DNA of 64,000 nucleotides from Sphingomonas kyeonggiensis (GCF_014196745.1 NZ_JACIEH010000005.1:186001-250000), one strand, 5' to 3'; counted from the stretch's first letter, positions 25,252 through 34,588 are shown. A program made the numbers and translations. The notes: generated by a model not told the origin, from the letters alone.

Positions 25252-26790
25252 TTACCTCCGCAGGAATTCAGGCGAGACGAGCATCAGGGCGAGGCCCTGG
25301 CCCGGGCTTTCGGCGCGGGCAATCGACTGGGTGGTGCTGGCGCTGAGCGCCTCGGGGAAGAGCTCGGCGGCACGCTGCCGGGCGTCGATCAGGTTCTTCG
25401 TGCGCTGCGCCATCCGCTCGGCCGCCTCGACCCGGCGCATCACCGCGTCGGGCCCGGCCCAGGCGCCGGCGACATCGTCCCAGCCCGCCGGCGACCCCGG
25501 CTTCCACACCGGCTGGCCGAGCTGGCCCATCAGGCCGTTGACCGCATTCGGCTGCACCTGCTGCGTGCCCAGCGCGCGCATCGCCGAGATCGACCATTCC
25601 CAGGGCGACTTGAACTTGGCCGGTTTGGGTGCCCAGCATTCGGGCGAGGCGATCAGCGCGCGATAGACGGTGGGCAGGTCCCCCTTCGACGAGAGAAAGG
25701 CCTTTTCCAGCCGCGCGACCAAGGGCGCCGGGGGATCGTCGCTCGCGAAATGGCGGGCGAGCTTGGTGGCGATGTGCTTCGCCGTGGCGGGATGCGTGGC
25801 GAGATGGTCGAGCACCGCGGCGGCCTGGGCCTCGCCCTCCCCGCTCCACTGCTTGCCCAGGATGGTGCGCGTGCCCGGTTCGTGCAGGCGATCGGCGAAG
25901 ACGAAGCTGCCGGGCTCGCCGCCCAGGTCGCCGGACCCGCGCGCACGGCCGATCCCGGCGACGGTGAAACCGGTCATCGCCCGGGCGAATTCGGTGACGT
26001 CGGCCTGGGTGTAGACGCTGCGCACGCCGAGCGTGTGGAGCTCCATGATCTCACGCGCGAGATTCTCGTTGAGCCCGCCGCGCTTGCCCCGCTGGCGCTG
26101 CGCGGCCGGGCTGTTCGGGCCGATCGACACCGCCTGGTCGAGATAGAGCAGCATCGCCGGATGGCGCTCGACCGCGTTCAGCATGTCGCCGAACTTGCCC
26201 ATCACATGCGGGCGGATCGCCTCGAACTCCATCGTGCCCGAAAGCCCGACCAGTTCGAGCTTGTCGGCCGAGACGGCGAAATGGTTCGCCCAGAAATGGA
26301 CGAGCCGCTCGGCAAAGGGCGTGGGCGAGGTGATCGCCGTCAGGGCTCGGGCCGAGACCATGCTGACATAGGCCTGTTGCTGCTGGCGCCGCGCCTCGCG
26401 CCGGGCGACCATCGCCGCATCCTCGCCCTGGTAGAGCGGCTTGGCGGCCGGCTGCATGCCGGGGTGCATTGCCGGGGCCGATTGCATCGCCTGCATGTCC
26501 TGCATCGCCGCGCCCTCGGCCATGGCCGGCTGCGCGGGGGCGGGCCGGGCCGGCGCCGCGGCGCGCGTCCTGGGCTTGGGATTGTCGAGGCGGAGCAGGC
26601 GCTGGCGCTCGTAGAAATCGGCGAGTTCGCTTGCGATCTGGGTACTCGGCACTTGCGCGGCGATCGCCTGGGGCCGCGGCTCGAAAGCCGCGATCTGGCC
26701 GGCTAGCCATTTTCGGGGGTCGCTCCCCGCATCCTCACCCGGCCTGGCGCCGAGACCGAAGCGATTGAGCGCGATACTGGCGTCCGACAT
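25252..26790 (-). CDS. DUF1800 protein with Met-rich insertion
   Basis: 512 residues of DUF1800, the usual partner of DUF1501. Family segments: ALNRFGLGARPGE at the N-terminus, ERLVHFWANHFAVS, and RGKRGGLNENLAREIMELHTL with TLGVRSVYTQADVTEFARAM. Between about residues 76 and 116 lies a Pro/Ala-rich insertion with six methionines and a histidine (positions 90-112). Start set at MSDASIALNRFG (ATG 26790-26788), preceded by AGGAGAG. The molecular function is unknown. Confidence 0.9.
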   Translation of the reverse strand: MSDASIALNRFGLGARPGEDAGSDPRKWLAGQIAAFEPRPQAIAAQVPSTQIASELADFYERQRLLRLDNPKPRTRAAAPARPAPAQPAMAEGAAMQDMQAMQSAPAMHPGMQPAAKPLYQGEDAAMVARREARRQQQQAYVSMVSARALTAITSPTPFAERLVHFWANHFAVSADKLELVGLSGTMEFEAIRPHVMGKFGDMLNAVERHPAMLLYLDQAVSIGPNSPAAQRQRGKRGGLNENLAREIMELHTLGVRSVYTQADVTEFARAMTGFTVAGIGRARGSGDLGGEPGSFVFADRLHEPGTRTILGKQWSGEGEAQAAAVLDHLATHPATAKHIATKLARHFASDDPPAPLVARLEKAFLSSKGDLPTVYRALIASPECWAPKPAKFKSPWEWSISAMRALGTQQVQPNAVNGLMGQLGQPVWKPGSPAGWDDVAGAWAGPDAVMRRVEAAERMAQRTKNLIDARQRAAELFPEALSASTTQSIARAESPGQGLALMLVSPEFLRR

Positions 26791-26993
26791 CCGACTCTCC
26801 TGGCCCGTTTGTGACGGAATACGCGCAGAGTGTCGCAGAAGTTTGCCAGGCTGACACATATCCGCTTGCGTTTTCTGCAACCGTTCCGCCCGGCCTTTGC
26901 GATTGCCGCTTTTGCTGCGTCGCAACATTATGGGCGCAAGAACAGAACAAATTGGATGCCGATCTGGCTCTTGAACCATCAAGGAGAAAGATC

Positions 26994-27263
26994 GTGTCGA
27001 AGTTTCTTTTCGCGGCTGCCGCCGCTGCGCTGACCGTTGCCGCCCCCGCTTTCGCTGCCGACCGCAGCTTCACGCAGGACGGCGTAACCTATACCTATTC
27101 GGCGATCACCAAGGGCGATCAGCAGATCCTCGAAGGCACCGCCGATGACGGCGCCAAGTTCCGTCTCGCCGTGAAGAACGGCTGGGTCGATGGCTATGTG
27201 AACAACACTCGCGTGTCGTTCCGTGCGCCCAAGGCGAAGTCGGCCGTGGTGGCCGCGCGCTAA
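26994..27263 (+). CDS. Small exported protein of unknown function (89 aa)
   Basis: 89 residues. A clear signal peptide (VSKFLFAAAAAALTVAAPAF then AAD), so about 67 residues in the periplasm. The mature part (SFTQDGVTYTYSAITKGDQQ, then ILEGTADDGAKFRLAVKNG) has alternating polar/nonpolar beta-strand character and no cysteine. GTG start at 26994 with AAGGAGAAAG immediately upstream. Single gene flanked by a terminator. No family recognised, although similar short exported proteins occur in sphingomonads. Confidence 0.8.
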   Translation: MSKFLFAAAAAALTVAAPAFAADRSFTQDGVTYTYSAITKGDQQILEGTADDGAKFRLAVKNGWVDGYVNNTRVSFRAPKAKSAVVAAR

Positions 27264-27288
27264 GCCGCACTCCCGCAAGGGTTTCAGG

Positions 27289-27320
27289 AAGGCCGGGGCC
27301 GCATGGCTCCGGCCTTTCTT
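27289..27320. terminator. Terminator of the small exported protein gene
   Basis: AAGGCCGG pairs with CCGGCCTT across a 12-nt loop, followed by TCTTGCG. It lies between convergent genes and can serve both, though the T tract is short. Confidence 0.7.
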
Positions 27321-27324
27321 GCGT

Positions 27325-28491
27325 TCAGAAGCCCTCGGGCAGCTCGATCGTGCCGACCAGTTCCTTGTAGCGGGCGATGGCGTAGCGATCGGTCATGCCG
27401 GCGATGAAGTCGGCGATATGGCGGCTGCGCGCCGGCTCGGCCTCTGGCAGCGCCTCGGTCCATTGCGCAGGCATCAGCGCGGGATCGGCGCGATAGGCGG
27501 CGAACAGCCCCGCCACCACCTTGTGCGCCGCATCGGCGGCGGCGAGCTGGCTCGGATGGTGGTAGAGATTGGCGTACATGAAGCGCTTGAGGCCCCGCTC
27601 GGCCTCGCGCATCCCGTCCGAGAAATGCGCGAGCACCTGGCCCGCCGCACGAACGTCCGCCACCGTCTCGACACCGCTCTCGGCAATGCGCTTGCCGGTC
27701 GCGTCGATCAGGTCGTTGACCATCGCGCCGATCTGGGCGCGGATCAGCTCGCTGATCAGCCGGCGGCGCTCGCAACCGGGGAACTTCGCCTCCACCTGGC
27801 GCCAGCCATCGGCGACCATCGGCAGCTCGAACAGCTGGTCGAGCTGGAGCAGCCCGGCGCGCAGGCCGTCGTCGATGTCGTGATTGTCATAGGCGATGTC
27901 GTCGGCGATCGCGGCGACCTGCGCCTCGAGCGAGGCCCAGCTCTCCAGCTCCAGCGGGAAGGCAGCATCCGCCTCGGCCAGCGCCCATTCGGGATGGGTG
28001 ATCGGGCCATTGTGCTTGGCGAGACCTTCGAGCGTATCCCAGGTCAGGTTGAGCCCGTCCCAGGCCGGATAGGGCCGCTCGATCGTGGTGAGGGTACGCA
28101 GCGTGTTGCCGTTGTGATCGAACCCACCCTGTCCGGCCAGCGCCTCGCCCAGCGCCTTCTCGCCGGCATGGCCGAAGGGCGGATGGCCGATGTCGTGCGC
28201 GAGGCAGAGCGCTTCGGTCAGGTCCTCGTTGAGCCCCAGGGTGCGCGCGATGGCGCGGCCGATCTGGGCGACCTCCAGGCTGTGGGTGAGCCGCACGCGG
28301 AAATGGTCGCCATCGGGCGCCATGAACACCTGGGTCTTGTGGCGCAGGCGGCGGAAGCTGATCGAGTGGATGATCCGGTCGCGGTCGCGCTGAAAGGCGT
28401 CGCGCGGGCCGCGGGCGGTACCGCCGGGCTCGGGATGGAGACGGCCGCGGCTGGCTTCCGGCGTGGAGGCCCAAGGGGAAATCGCTTTCAC
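27325..28491 (-). CDS. Deoxyguanosinetriphosphate triphosphohydrolase-like protein
   Basis: 388-residue HD-domain protein of the dGTPase type-2/3 group that converts dNTPs to nucleoside plus triphosphate, tuning nucleotide pools. The HD metal motif is split as H in RLTHSLEVAQIGRAIA and HD in LAHDIGHPPFGHAGE, with a later Asp in AIADDIAYDNHDIDDG. The N-terminal Arg-rich segment (DRDRIIHSISFRRLRHKTQV) is family-typical. The palindromic repeat at 28536-28712 lies just upstream of its start. Confidence 0.93.
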   Translation of the reverse strand: MKAISPWASTPEASRGRLHPEPGGTARGPRDAFQRDRDRIIHSISFRRLRHKTQVFMAPDGDHFRVRLTHSLEVAQIGRAIARTLGLNEDLTEALCLAHDIGHPPFGHAGEKALGEALAGQGGFDHNGNTLRTLTTIERPYPAWDGLNLTWDTLEGLAKHNGPITHPEWALAEADAAFPLELESWASLEAQVAAIADDIAYDNHDIDDGLRAGLLQLDQLFELPMVADGWRQVEAKFPGCERRRLISELIRAQIGAMVNDLIDATGKRIAESGVETVADVRAAGQVLAHFSDGMREAERGLKRFMYANLYHHPSQLAAADAAHKVVAGLFAAYRADPALMPAQWTEALPEAEPARSRHIADFIAGMTDRYAIARYKELVGTIELPEGF

Positions 28492-28535
28492 CGGGACGCC
28501 CTATCGCGGGATGACGGGAATGTCGAAGCCGAACT

Positions 28536-28712
28536 AATTCCTCCCCCAGCTTGTCTCGGGGAGGGGGACCATTTGCGATAGCAAATGGTGGAGGGGCCGG
28601 CGCGGAACGCGGCGGTGAACCCTGGTCGAACGGCGTTCGCGCCTTTGGCGCGCCCCTCCACCACTCGCTACGCGAGCGGTCCCCCTCCCCGAGACAAGCT
28701 GGGGGAGGAATT
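28536..28712. repeat. Complex inverted-repeat (REP/BIME-like) element, 177 bp
   Basis: The ends are 35-bp perfect inverted copies (28536-28570 and 28678-28712; outer sequence AATTCCTCCCCCAGCTTGTC). Inside lie another inverted pair (28586-28597 with 28652-28663) and two small hairpins (CCATTTGC/GCAAATGG at 28569-28588; CTCGC/GCGAG at 28664-28676). It begins 3 bp after the TPR-SPOR stop codon and ends about 45 bp before the dGTPase start. No reading frame or target-site duplication is evident. Probably an intergenic palindromic repeat that also acts as a transcript end. Confidence 0.85.
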
Positions 28713-28714
28713 GA

Positions 28715-30616
28715 TCAGGGAGCCAGCTTCGTCACCTTCTGCCCCGCTTCGCTGGTAAAGACGAAGCCGGAGACGCCCGCCTTGCCCAGCGCGTTGACGA
28801 AGGCCTGGGCCTCGGCACTGGTCTTGAACGGGCCGGTGAGCACGCGGTTGGTGGCGCGCAGCGGCGTCGTCCAGGCAGCCCTGCCCTTCAGCTGCGCCGA
28901 TGCCTTGGCGACCACCGCCTTCCACGCCTTGGCGAGCGAATCCTCATTGGCGCCGCCCGCCACCTGAACCCAGATGCGGCTTGGATCGGCCTTGGCCGGA
29001 TCGGGCTTCTTGGGTTCGGGCTTCTTGGCGCCCTTGGGATCGGGCTTGCCCTTCCTGGCGTCCTCGGCCGTCGGCTTGGCCTTGGGGTCGGGCTTGGCCT
29101 TGGGATCAGGCTTCTTCGGATCGACCTTGGCCGCGACCGGCTCGGGCTTGGGCTTGGCGACGACCGGTTCGGGCTTCGGCTTGGGCGGTGCGACCGGCTT
29201 GGCCTCGGCGACGCGTACCGGCTCCGGGACCGGCGCAGGTTCAACGACCGGCTCGGTCGGCGTCGCGGTGACGGTGGCGAGTTCCTCGGCGGGAATGGTG
29301 ATCCCGCCGACGATCGAGGCGAGGACCGAGTCCTCCTGGCCAACCTTGGCCGGTCCGGGCGGCGCCGGCTCGGGGCGCGGCGCCGGGCGCACCGGCTGGA
29401 CCACCGGCTGCGCGGCGGCAAGGGTGACCGGCGCAGGCGACGGCGCGGTGCGGACGGGCGGCGCCTCGGCGGCGCGCACCGGCGCCGGCGTCGAGGCCGG
29501 GCGTACCGGCGCAGGCGTCGGGCGGACAGGCGTGGCGGCCGGGCGCTCGGTAACCTCGCTCGGCTCCTCCTCGCGCTTCGGCGCCGGCAGGGGCTGCACG
29601 ATCGGCGTGGGCGGGGCCACGAAGCGCGGCGGCGGCGGGAGGTTCTCGTCGGGCGCCGGCTGCGGCGCGGGCGCCACCGGCTGGCGCACGACGGTGACCG
29701 CCGCGAGCTTCTGGTCCCGCTCGCGATCCCTGCGGGAACGGCGGTCCCGGTCCTTGGGCTCCGGTGCGGGCGCGGCGACCGGCGGCGCGGCGGCAAGTTC
29801 GACCGGGCGCGGAGCCGGCACATAGCGCGGCAGCTGCGGCGCCAGACGCGCATCGGCCAGCCGGGCCTGGGTCGGCGAAAGCTCGCCGAAATGCACCGCG
29901 AAGGCACGATCGGCCGGCGCCAGCCCGGCAAGGCGGCGGAAGAAGGGCGAGAGCGACTGGCCCATCGATCCCGGCATCATGCTGGAGGCGATCTTCTCCG
30001 CGCCCGCCGTGTCGCCGTTCATCGCCAGGATGAAGGCGCGCGCACGCCAGGCTGCACGATCGCTACGGCGGAGCAGCGGGTCGAGCGCGCGCATCGCCTC
30101 CTCCTTGTCGCCGGTGATGCCGAGCGACAGGGCATAGCGACGCTGCGTCTCGGCATCGTCGCGGTCGTTGGAAAGCGCGAGCTTGTAATCGCGCTGGGCA
30201 AGCCCAGGCTGGCCGAGCAGATCGTACGCAAAGCCGCGATCGGCAGCATATTCGCGCGGATTGAGCCCGCGCGCCTCGGCGGACTGGAACAGCTGCAGCG
30301 CCTCGCCCGGCCGCTCGAGCCGGACCAGCACCATCGCCCGGCCGGCGGCAACCCGCGGGTCGGCCGGCGCGATCACCTCGGCACGCTGGAAGAAAGCCAG
30401 AGCGGCGGAGGTATCCCCCAGCCGCGCGCTGGTCATGCCCGCGTCGAGCAGGGTCCGCAGGTCACGCGGATCGCTGGCGAGCATGCGAATGTCGTTGGCC
30501 AGCCGGTCCGCGTCGGGATTGGGCTGGGCGACCACCTCGGTCTGGGCGAAGGCAGGCGCCACCTGGGCAGTCGCCAGAGCGAGCACCGCAGCACCGATAA
30601 AGCGTATCCGGTTCAT
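28715..30616 (-). CDS. TPR and SPOR domain exported protein
   Basis: 633 residues from MNRIRFIGAAVLALATAQVA. Signal peptide to about 25, tetratricopeptide-like repeats at about 30-240, a very long Pro/Ala/Lys-rich linker (about 270-545), and a C-terminal SPOR domain (about 548-633; WVQVAGGANEDSLAKAWKAV). The repeats suggest protein scaffolding; the SPOR domain suggests binding of denuded septal glycan. It lies directly downstream of ftsZ on the same strand, after a hairpin, which supports a role at the division site. The low-complexity linker is variable, so its exact length may not be conserved. Confidence 0.85.
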   Translation of the reverse strand: MNRIRFIGAAVLALATAQVAPAFAQTEVVAQPNPDADRLANDIRMLASDPRDLRTLLDAGMTSARLGDTSAALAFFQRAEVIAPADPRVAAGRAMVLVRLERPGEALQLFQSAEARGLNPREYAADRGFAYDLLGQPGLAQRDYKLALSNDRDDAETQRRYALSLGITGDKEEAMRALDPLLRRSDRAAWRARAFILAMNGDTAGAEKIASSMMPGSMGQSLSPFFRRLAGLAPADRAFAVHFGELSPTQARLADARLAPQLPRYVPAPRPVELAAAPPVAAPAPEPKDRDRRSRRDRERDQKLAAVTVVRQPVAPAPQPAPDENLPPPPRFVAPPTPIVQPLPAPKREEEPSEVTERPAATPVRPTPAPVRPASTPAPVRAAEAPPVRTAPSPAPVTLAAAQPVVQPVRPAPRPEPAPPGPAKVGQEDSVLASIVGGITIPAEELATVTATPTEPVVEPAPVPEPVRVAEAKPVAPPKPKPEPVVAKPKPEPVAAKVDPKKPDPKAKPDPKAKPTAEDARKGKPDPKGAKKPEPKKPDPAKADPSRIWVQVAGGANEDSLAKAWKAVVAKASAQLKGRAAWTTPLRATNRVLTGPFKTSAEAQAFVNALGKAGVSGFVFTSEAGQKVTKLAP

Positions 30617-30665
30617 GTTCCCACCAGCCTGCGCCTGTTTGCGCTGAACCGCCAATGACTGCGCT

Positions 30666-30693
30666 GGCCGGGCTCGCCGAAGCGGGCCCGGCC
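30666..30693. terminator. Strong hairpin downstream of ftsZ
   Basis: A 12-bp stem GGCCGGGCTCGC/GCGGGCCCGGCC (one mismatched position) with a CGAA tetraloop, 14 bp past the ftsZ stop. There is no T tract, so it may stabilise the mRNA end or cause partial termination rather than act as a classical terminator. Confidence 0.5.
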
Positions 30694-30706
30694 GGCGACG
30701 AATGGC

Positions 30707-32239
30707 TTACTGGTTGTTCTGGCTGCGCAGGAAGCGCGGAATGTCGAGCGGATCCTTGTCCGCATCGTCATCCGACTTGGAAGCGCCGCGCGAGGCCATG
30801 GCCATGCGCTCGAACAAGGTGCCGCCGCTCTTCTTGGCCGGCTTCTCGGCCGGGATCGAAGGTGCGGCTTCCTCTTCGTCGCCACCGGTCAGCCAGCGAC
30901 GGCGCGTGGTCGGCGCGGGCGCCGGCTCGTCGATCGGCGCGACGGGCGCTTCGGGAACCAGGCTGTCGGCACCGAGGACCAGCTCGTCCTCGTCCTTGCC
31001 GTCATCGACCCAGTTCGACTGGACCGGCGCGGCGGGCTGCGGCTCGGGCTCATAGGCTTCGGGAACCGGCGGCGAGAGCGGCGCGGGCGCCTCGGCCACG
31101 GGCTCATAGGCCTCGGGGACCGGCGGCGTCAGCGGCGCTTCCTCGGCGACCGGAGCGGCTTCCGGCTCCGACGCTGCAACCGGGACCGGATCGGCCGCCG
31201 TGGTGCGGCGCGGGGTGGAGAAGGAGAAGACGCGCGGCTGCTCGGCAGCACGCGGCGCGGCGACGGCCTGGGCGTCGGCATCGATGCCGGTCGCGACGAC
31301 CGAGACGCGGATCTTGCCTTCGAGCTCCGGATTGAAGGCCGAACCCCAGATGATGTTCGCGTCCGGATCGACCAGCTCGCGGATATGGTTGGCGGCCTCG
31401 TCGACCTCGAGCAGGCGCATGTCCTCGCCGCCGGTGATCGAGACGATCACGCCCTTGGCGCCGTTCATCGACACACCGTCGAGCAGCGGGTTGGCGATCG
31501 CCTTCTGCGCGGCGATGAGCGCGCGGTCGTCGCCCTCGGCCTCGCCGGTGCCCATCATCGCCTTGCCCATCTCCTGCATCACCGAGCGGACGTCGGCGAA
31601 GTCGAGGTTGATGAGGCCCGGCATGACCATCAGGTCGGTGATGCCGCGCACGCCCTGCTGCAGCACCTCGTCCGCCATTTCGAACGCTTCCTTGAAGGTC
31701 GTGTTCGCGTTGGCGATGAGGAACAGGTTCTGGTTCGGAATGACGATGAGGGTATCGACGTACTTCTGCAGTTCGTTGATGCCCGCCTCGGCCGAAGCCG
31801 CACGGCGCTTGCCCTCGAAGGCGAACGGCCGGGTGACCACACCGACCGTAAGGATGCCCATGTCGCGGGCCGTCTTGGCGATGACCGGAGCGGCGCCGGT
31901 GCCGGTGCCGCCGCCCATGCCGGCGGCGATGAACACCATGTGGGCGCCCTCGAGCGCCTTCTGGACGCTATCGATCGTCTCTTCGGCGGCAGCGCGGCCG
32001 ATCTCGGGCCGCGAGCCGGCGCCGAGGCCCTGGGTGATCTTGGCGCCGAGCTGGATCCGATGGCCCGCGCTCGACTGCTTGAGCGCCTGTGCGTCGGTGT
32101 TGGCGACGATGAAATCGACACCCTGCACGTCCGCGCGGATCATGTTCGCGATCGCGTTGCCGCCCGCGCCGCCCACACCGACAACGGTGATCTTCGGGGT
32201 CAGCTCGTCCACTTCGGGCGGAAGGAAATCGATACTCAT
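30707..32239 (-). CDS. ftsZ: Cell division protein FtsZ
   Basis: 510-residue tubulin-like GTPase that forms the Z-ring. The GTP-binding tubulin signature is AAGMGGGTGTGAAPV; VVGVGGAGGNAIANMI and the T7 loop NLDFADVRSVMQEMG are intact. A ~150-residue disordered, Pro/Ala/Glu-rich linker (longer than in E. coli) leads to the C-terminal peptide DIPRFLRSQ that binds FtsA. Last gene of the dcw cluster, 114 bp after ftsA, so it may have its own promoter. Confidence 0.98.
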   Translation of the reverse strand: MSIDFLPPEVDELTPKITVVGVGGAGGNAIANMIRADVQGVDFIVANTDAQALKQSSAGHRIQLGAKITQGLGAGSRPEIGRAAAEETIDSVQKALEGAHMVFIAAGMGGGTGTGAAPVIAKTARDMGILTVGVVTRPFAFEGKRRAASAEAGINELQKYVDTLIVIPNQNLFLIANANTTFKEAFEMADEVLQQGVRGITDLMVMPGLINLDFADVRSVMQEMGKAMMGTGEAEGDDRALIAAQKAIANPLLDGVSMNGAKGVIVSITGGEDMRLLEVDEAANHIRELVDPDANIIWGSAFNPELEGKIRVSVVATGIDADAQAVAAPRAAEQPRVFSFSTPRRTTAADPVPVAASEPEAAPVAEEAPLTPPVPEAYEPVAEAPAPLSPPVPEAYEPEPQPAAPVQSNWVDDGKDEDELVLGADSLVPEAPVAPIDEPAPAPTTRRRWLTGGDEEEAAPSIPAEKPAKKSGGTLFERMAMASRGASKSDDDADKDPLDIPRFLRSQNNQ

Positions 32240-32353
32240 CGCCTTGGTCTCCCTGCGTCCATTCAGCTGTCACGGACGCGTAATCTAGCCCCCGTTCTGC
32301 ACGAACGCAGAGGGCGACTCTAGAGGGAACGCGAAGTTACCAACGCATTTCTT

Positions 32354-33613
32354 CTAATAATTAGCCCGGAACGCCGCGATTAGGCGCTGGATGAGCGCCC
32401 CCGGGCTCGCCCGGGTCACCATCTGGTGCGTCGGCTCCAGCGCGCGCAGGTCGATCGGGTTGGCCGCAGCGAAGCGCGCCAGACCCGCCAGCGTGGCGAA
32501 GGCCGGGCCGGCATGGGCTTCCGGAAGCGCCACCAGCCCCTTGGGCCGGCCGACACGCACCGCGCTGCCGAGGAACTGCTGCGCGTAATCCGCCACGCCC
32601 TTGAGCTCGGCGCCGCCGCCGGTGAGCACGATCTGGCGGCCTGCAGGGTCCTCGAAGCTAAGCTTCTTCAGCTCCTTCTGAATCTCTCCCATCAGCCGCT
32701 CCAGCCGCTTGCGGATGATCGCGTTGAGCTGCGCCTTGGTGATGCGCGGGCCTTCGCTGCCGTCATCGGGGATGGCGGGCACGACGTCGATCATCTCGTG
32801 ATTGTCGCGCGGGCTCAGGTTGGCCGAGCCGTGGAAGCACTTGGTACGCTCCGCCCAGGCCCGCGCGGTGCCGAAGGACGAGGCGATGTCGTCGGTGATG
32901 TCGGCCGAGCCCATCGGGATCGAGGCGAGGCCCGAGAGCACGCCCTGCGAGAAGACCGATACGTTGGTCACGCCCGCGCCGATCTCGACCAGCGCGACGC
33001 CGAGCTCGCGCTCTTCGTCGGTGAGGCAGGCGAGGCCCGTCGCCACCGGGGCTGCGATGATCGAGCGGACCTCAAGATGCGCCGAGCGGACGCAGTGATC
33101 GAGGTTGCGCACCGGCGCGCCGTCGGTTGCGACGACATGGATGTCGACGCCAAGGCGCTCGGCATGCAGCCCGAGCGGGCGCTTCACCCCCGCGAGGCCG
33201 TCGACCGTGTAGCGGGTCGGCTGGGCGTGAAGGACCATCTTGCCCTGCGGATCGATCGCGGCACTGCCGGCACGGAGCAGCTCGTCCACGTCGTTCTGCT
33301 CGATGCGGTGGCCGCCGAGATCGGATTCGAGCCGCACTATGTCCGAGATCAGTCCGCCGGCCGAAAAGCTCACCCAGACGTCCTCGATATTCTGTCCGGC
33401 GATACGCTCGGCCTGTTCGACCGCTTCGCGGATCGCCAGCTCGGTCGCATGCATGTCGGCGACATAGCCGCGCTTGACGCCGCGGCTCTCGCGCTGGCCG
33501 GTGCCGAGCACCACCAGCGTGCCATCGTCGGACCGCTGCGCGATCAGCGCCGAGACCTTGGACGACCCCACGTCCAATGCCGTGATCAGCCCTTCCGGTG
33601 CTACCTTCGCCAT
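32354..33613 (-). CDS. ftsA: Cell division protein FtsA
   Basis: About 419 residues, actin-like ATPase that tethers FtsZ to the membrane. The actin fold begins at ITALDVGSSKVSALIAQ; the SHS2/1C insertion follows. VALVEIGAGVTNVSVFSQG and VLTGGGAELKGVADYAQQ are nucleotide-site motifs, and a C-terminal amphipathic helix (IQRLIAAFRANY) is the expected membrane anchor. Start at MAKVAPEG with GAGGGG upstream. It is 81 bp after ftsQ, the first dcw junction without overlap. Confidence 0.97.
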   Translation of the reverse strand: MAKVAPEGLITALDVGSSKVSALIAQRSDDGTLVVLGTGQRESRGVKRGYVADMHATELAIREAVEQAERIAGQNIEDVWVSFSAGGLISDIVRLESDLGGHRIEQNDVDELLRAGSAAIDPQGKMVLHAQPTRYTVDGLAGVKRPLGLHAERLGVDIHVVATDGAPVRNLDHCVRSAHLEVRSIIAAPVATGLACLTDEERELGVALVEIGAGVTNVSVFSQGVLSGLASIPMGSADITDDIASSFGTARAWAERTKCFHGSANLSPRDNHEMIDVVPAIPDDGSEGPRITKAQLNAIIRKRLERLMGEIQKELKKLSFEDPAGRQIVLTGGGAELKGVADYAQQFLGSAVRVGRPKGLVALPEAHAGPAFATLAGLARFAAANPIDLRALEPTHQMVTRASPGALIQRLIAAFRANY

Positions 33614-33694
33614 CTGCCCCTCGTTCGAAAAACGCTTAATACTCAATTCACCATATGAATCAGGATTTTGCCCTGATTACAACTACGGTGTTAC

Positions 33695-34588
33695 TCATAA
33701 TCCGGTCGCAGCGGGCGCGCCGATCGCGGCGGGCCGGCGGACGACCAGATTGTCGGGGTCGCGCATGTCGAAACCCAGGTTGCCGCGCCCGAGCAGGCGG
33801 TAGGCCCCGTCCTTCTCGGCGAAGGTCTTGAGCGCGTCCTTTGCTTCCTTCTCGCCCTCGGGCAACTGGAGCTTCTCGCCGGTGTCGAAGATGATGTCCC
33901 AGCGCCGGTTGCCGACCCAGGTGGCGGCACGGACCAGCGGCTTGAGCGCCGGCGCGCTGTCCATCAGGTCGCGGTGCGCCGGCTCCTGCGAATTGGCGCC
34001 GTCGCCGATCAGCAGCGGCAGATCCGGCATCGCCTCGCGCGAGACCGGCTCCAGCGGCACGCCGGTCGGGTCGATCAGCATCAGCTGGCCATGGTTCTGC
34101 CAGATCGCCGCCGGCTCGCGCTCGACGATGTCGATCAGCAGCTTGTCGGGCAGCCGGCGCGAGACGCGGGCGTCCTTGATCCACGGATAGGCGAGCAGCT
34201 TGGCACGCACCTCGCCCAGATCGACCAGCGGCATGGCACGCGAATTCTGGTCGAGCACCTGCTGGTACACGGTCATGCGGTTCATCCGCTTGAGCCCGTT
34301 GATCTGGATCGTGTCGACGCGCAGCCCCGCCTCGCCCACTGCCTGGGCGGCGCCGGTGCCGATGATCTGCGGCACGCCGAACCAGGTCGCGACGGTCAGC
34401 AGGCCGATCGTGAACACGCCGACAATGCCCCAGGTCGCGATGCGGGTAAGCGTCGCCTGGCTGAACGGCAGCGCGGCGAGCGCCTGGTCCATCAGCCCGG
34501 GCTGCTTCTTGCGTACCGTCGGCTTGCGCTTCGGCACCGGCTTCCCCCCGCGTCGGGTCGCCGTCCGACTGGAGGGCGCGCGGCTCAT
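33695..34588 (-). CDS. ftsQ: Cell division protein FtsQ
   Basis: About 297 residues. A basic cytoplasmic tail, one transmembrane helix (about 50-72), a POTRA domain (LRVDTIQINGLKRMNRMTVY) and the FtsQ beta domain (ARVSRRLPDKLLIDIVEREP, then AIWQNHGQLMLIDPTGVPL). It links FtsL/FtsB to the divisome. Start at MSRAPSSRT, where ATGA overlaps the ddl stop. Confidence 0.95.
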   Translation of the reverse strand: MSRAPSSRTATRRGGKPVPKRKPTVRKKQPGLMDQALAALPFSQATLTRIATWGIVGVFTIGLLTVATWFGVPQIIGTGAAQAVGEAGLRVDTIQINGLKRMNRMTVYQQVLDQNSRAMPLVDLGEVRAKLLAYPWIKDARVSRRLPDKLLIDIVEREPAAIWQNHGQLMLIDPTGVPLEPVSREAMPDLPLLIGDGANSQEPAHRDLMDSAPALKPLVRAATWVGNRRWDIIFDTGEKLQLPEGEKEAKDALKTFAEKDGAYRLLGRGNLGFDMRDPDNLVVRRPAAIGAPAATGL

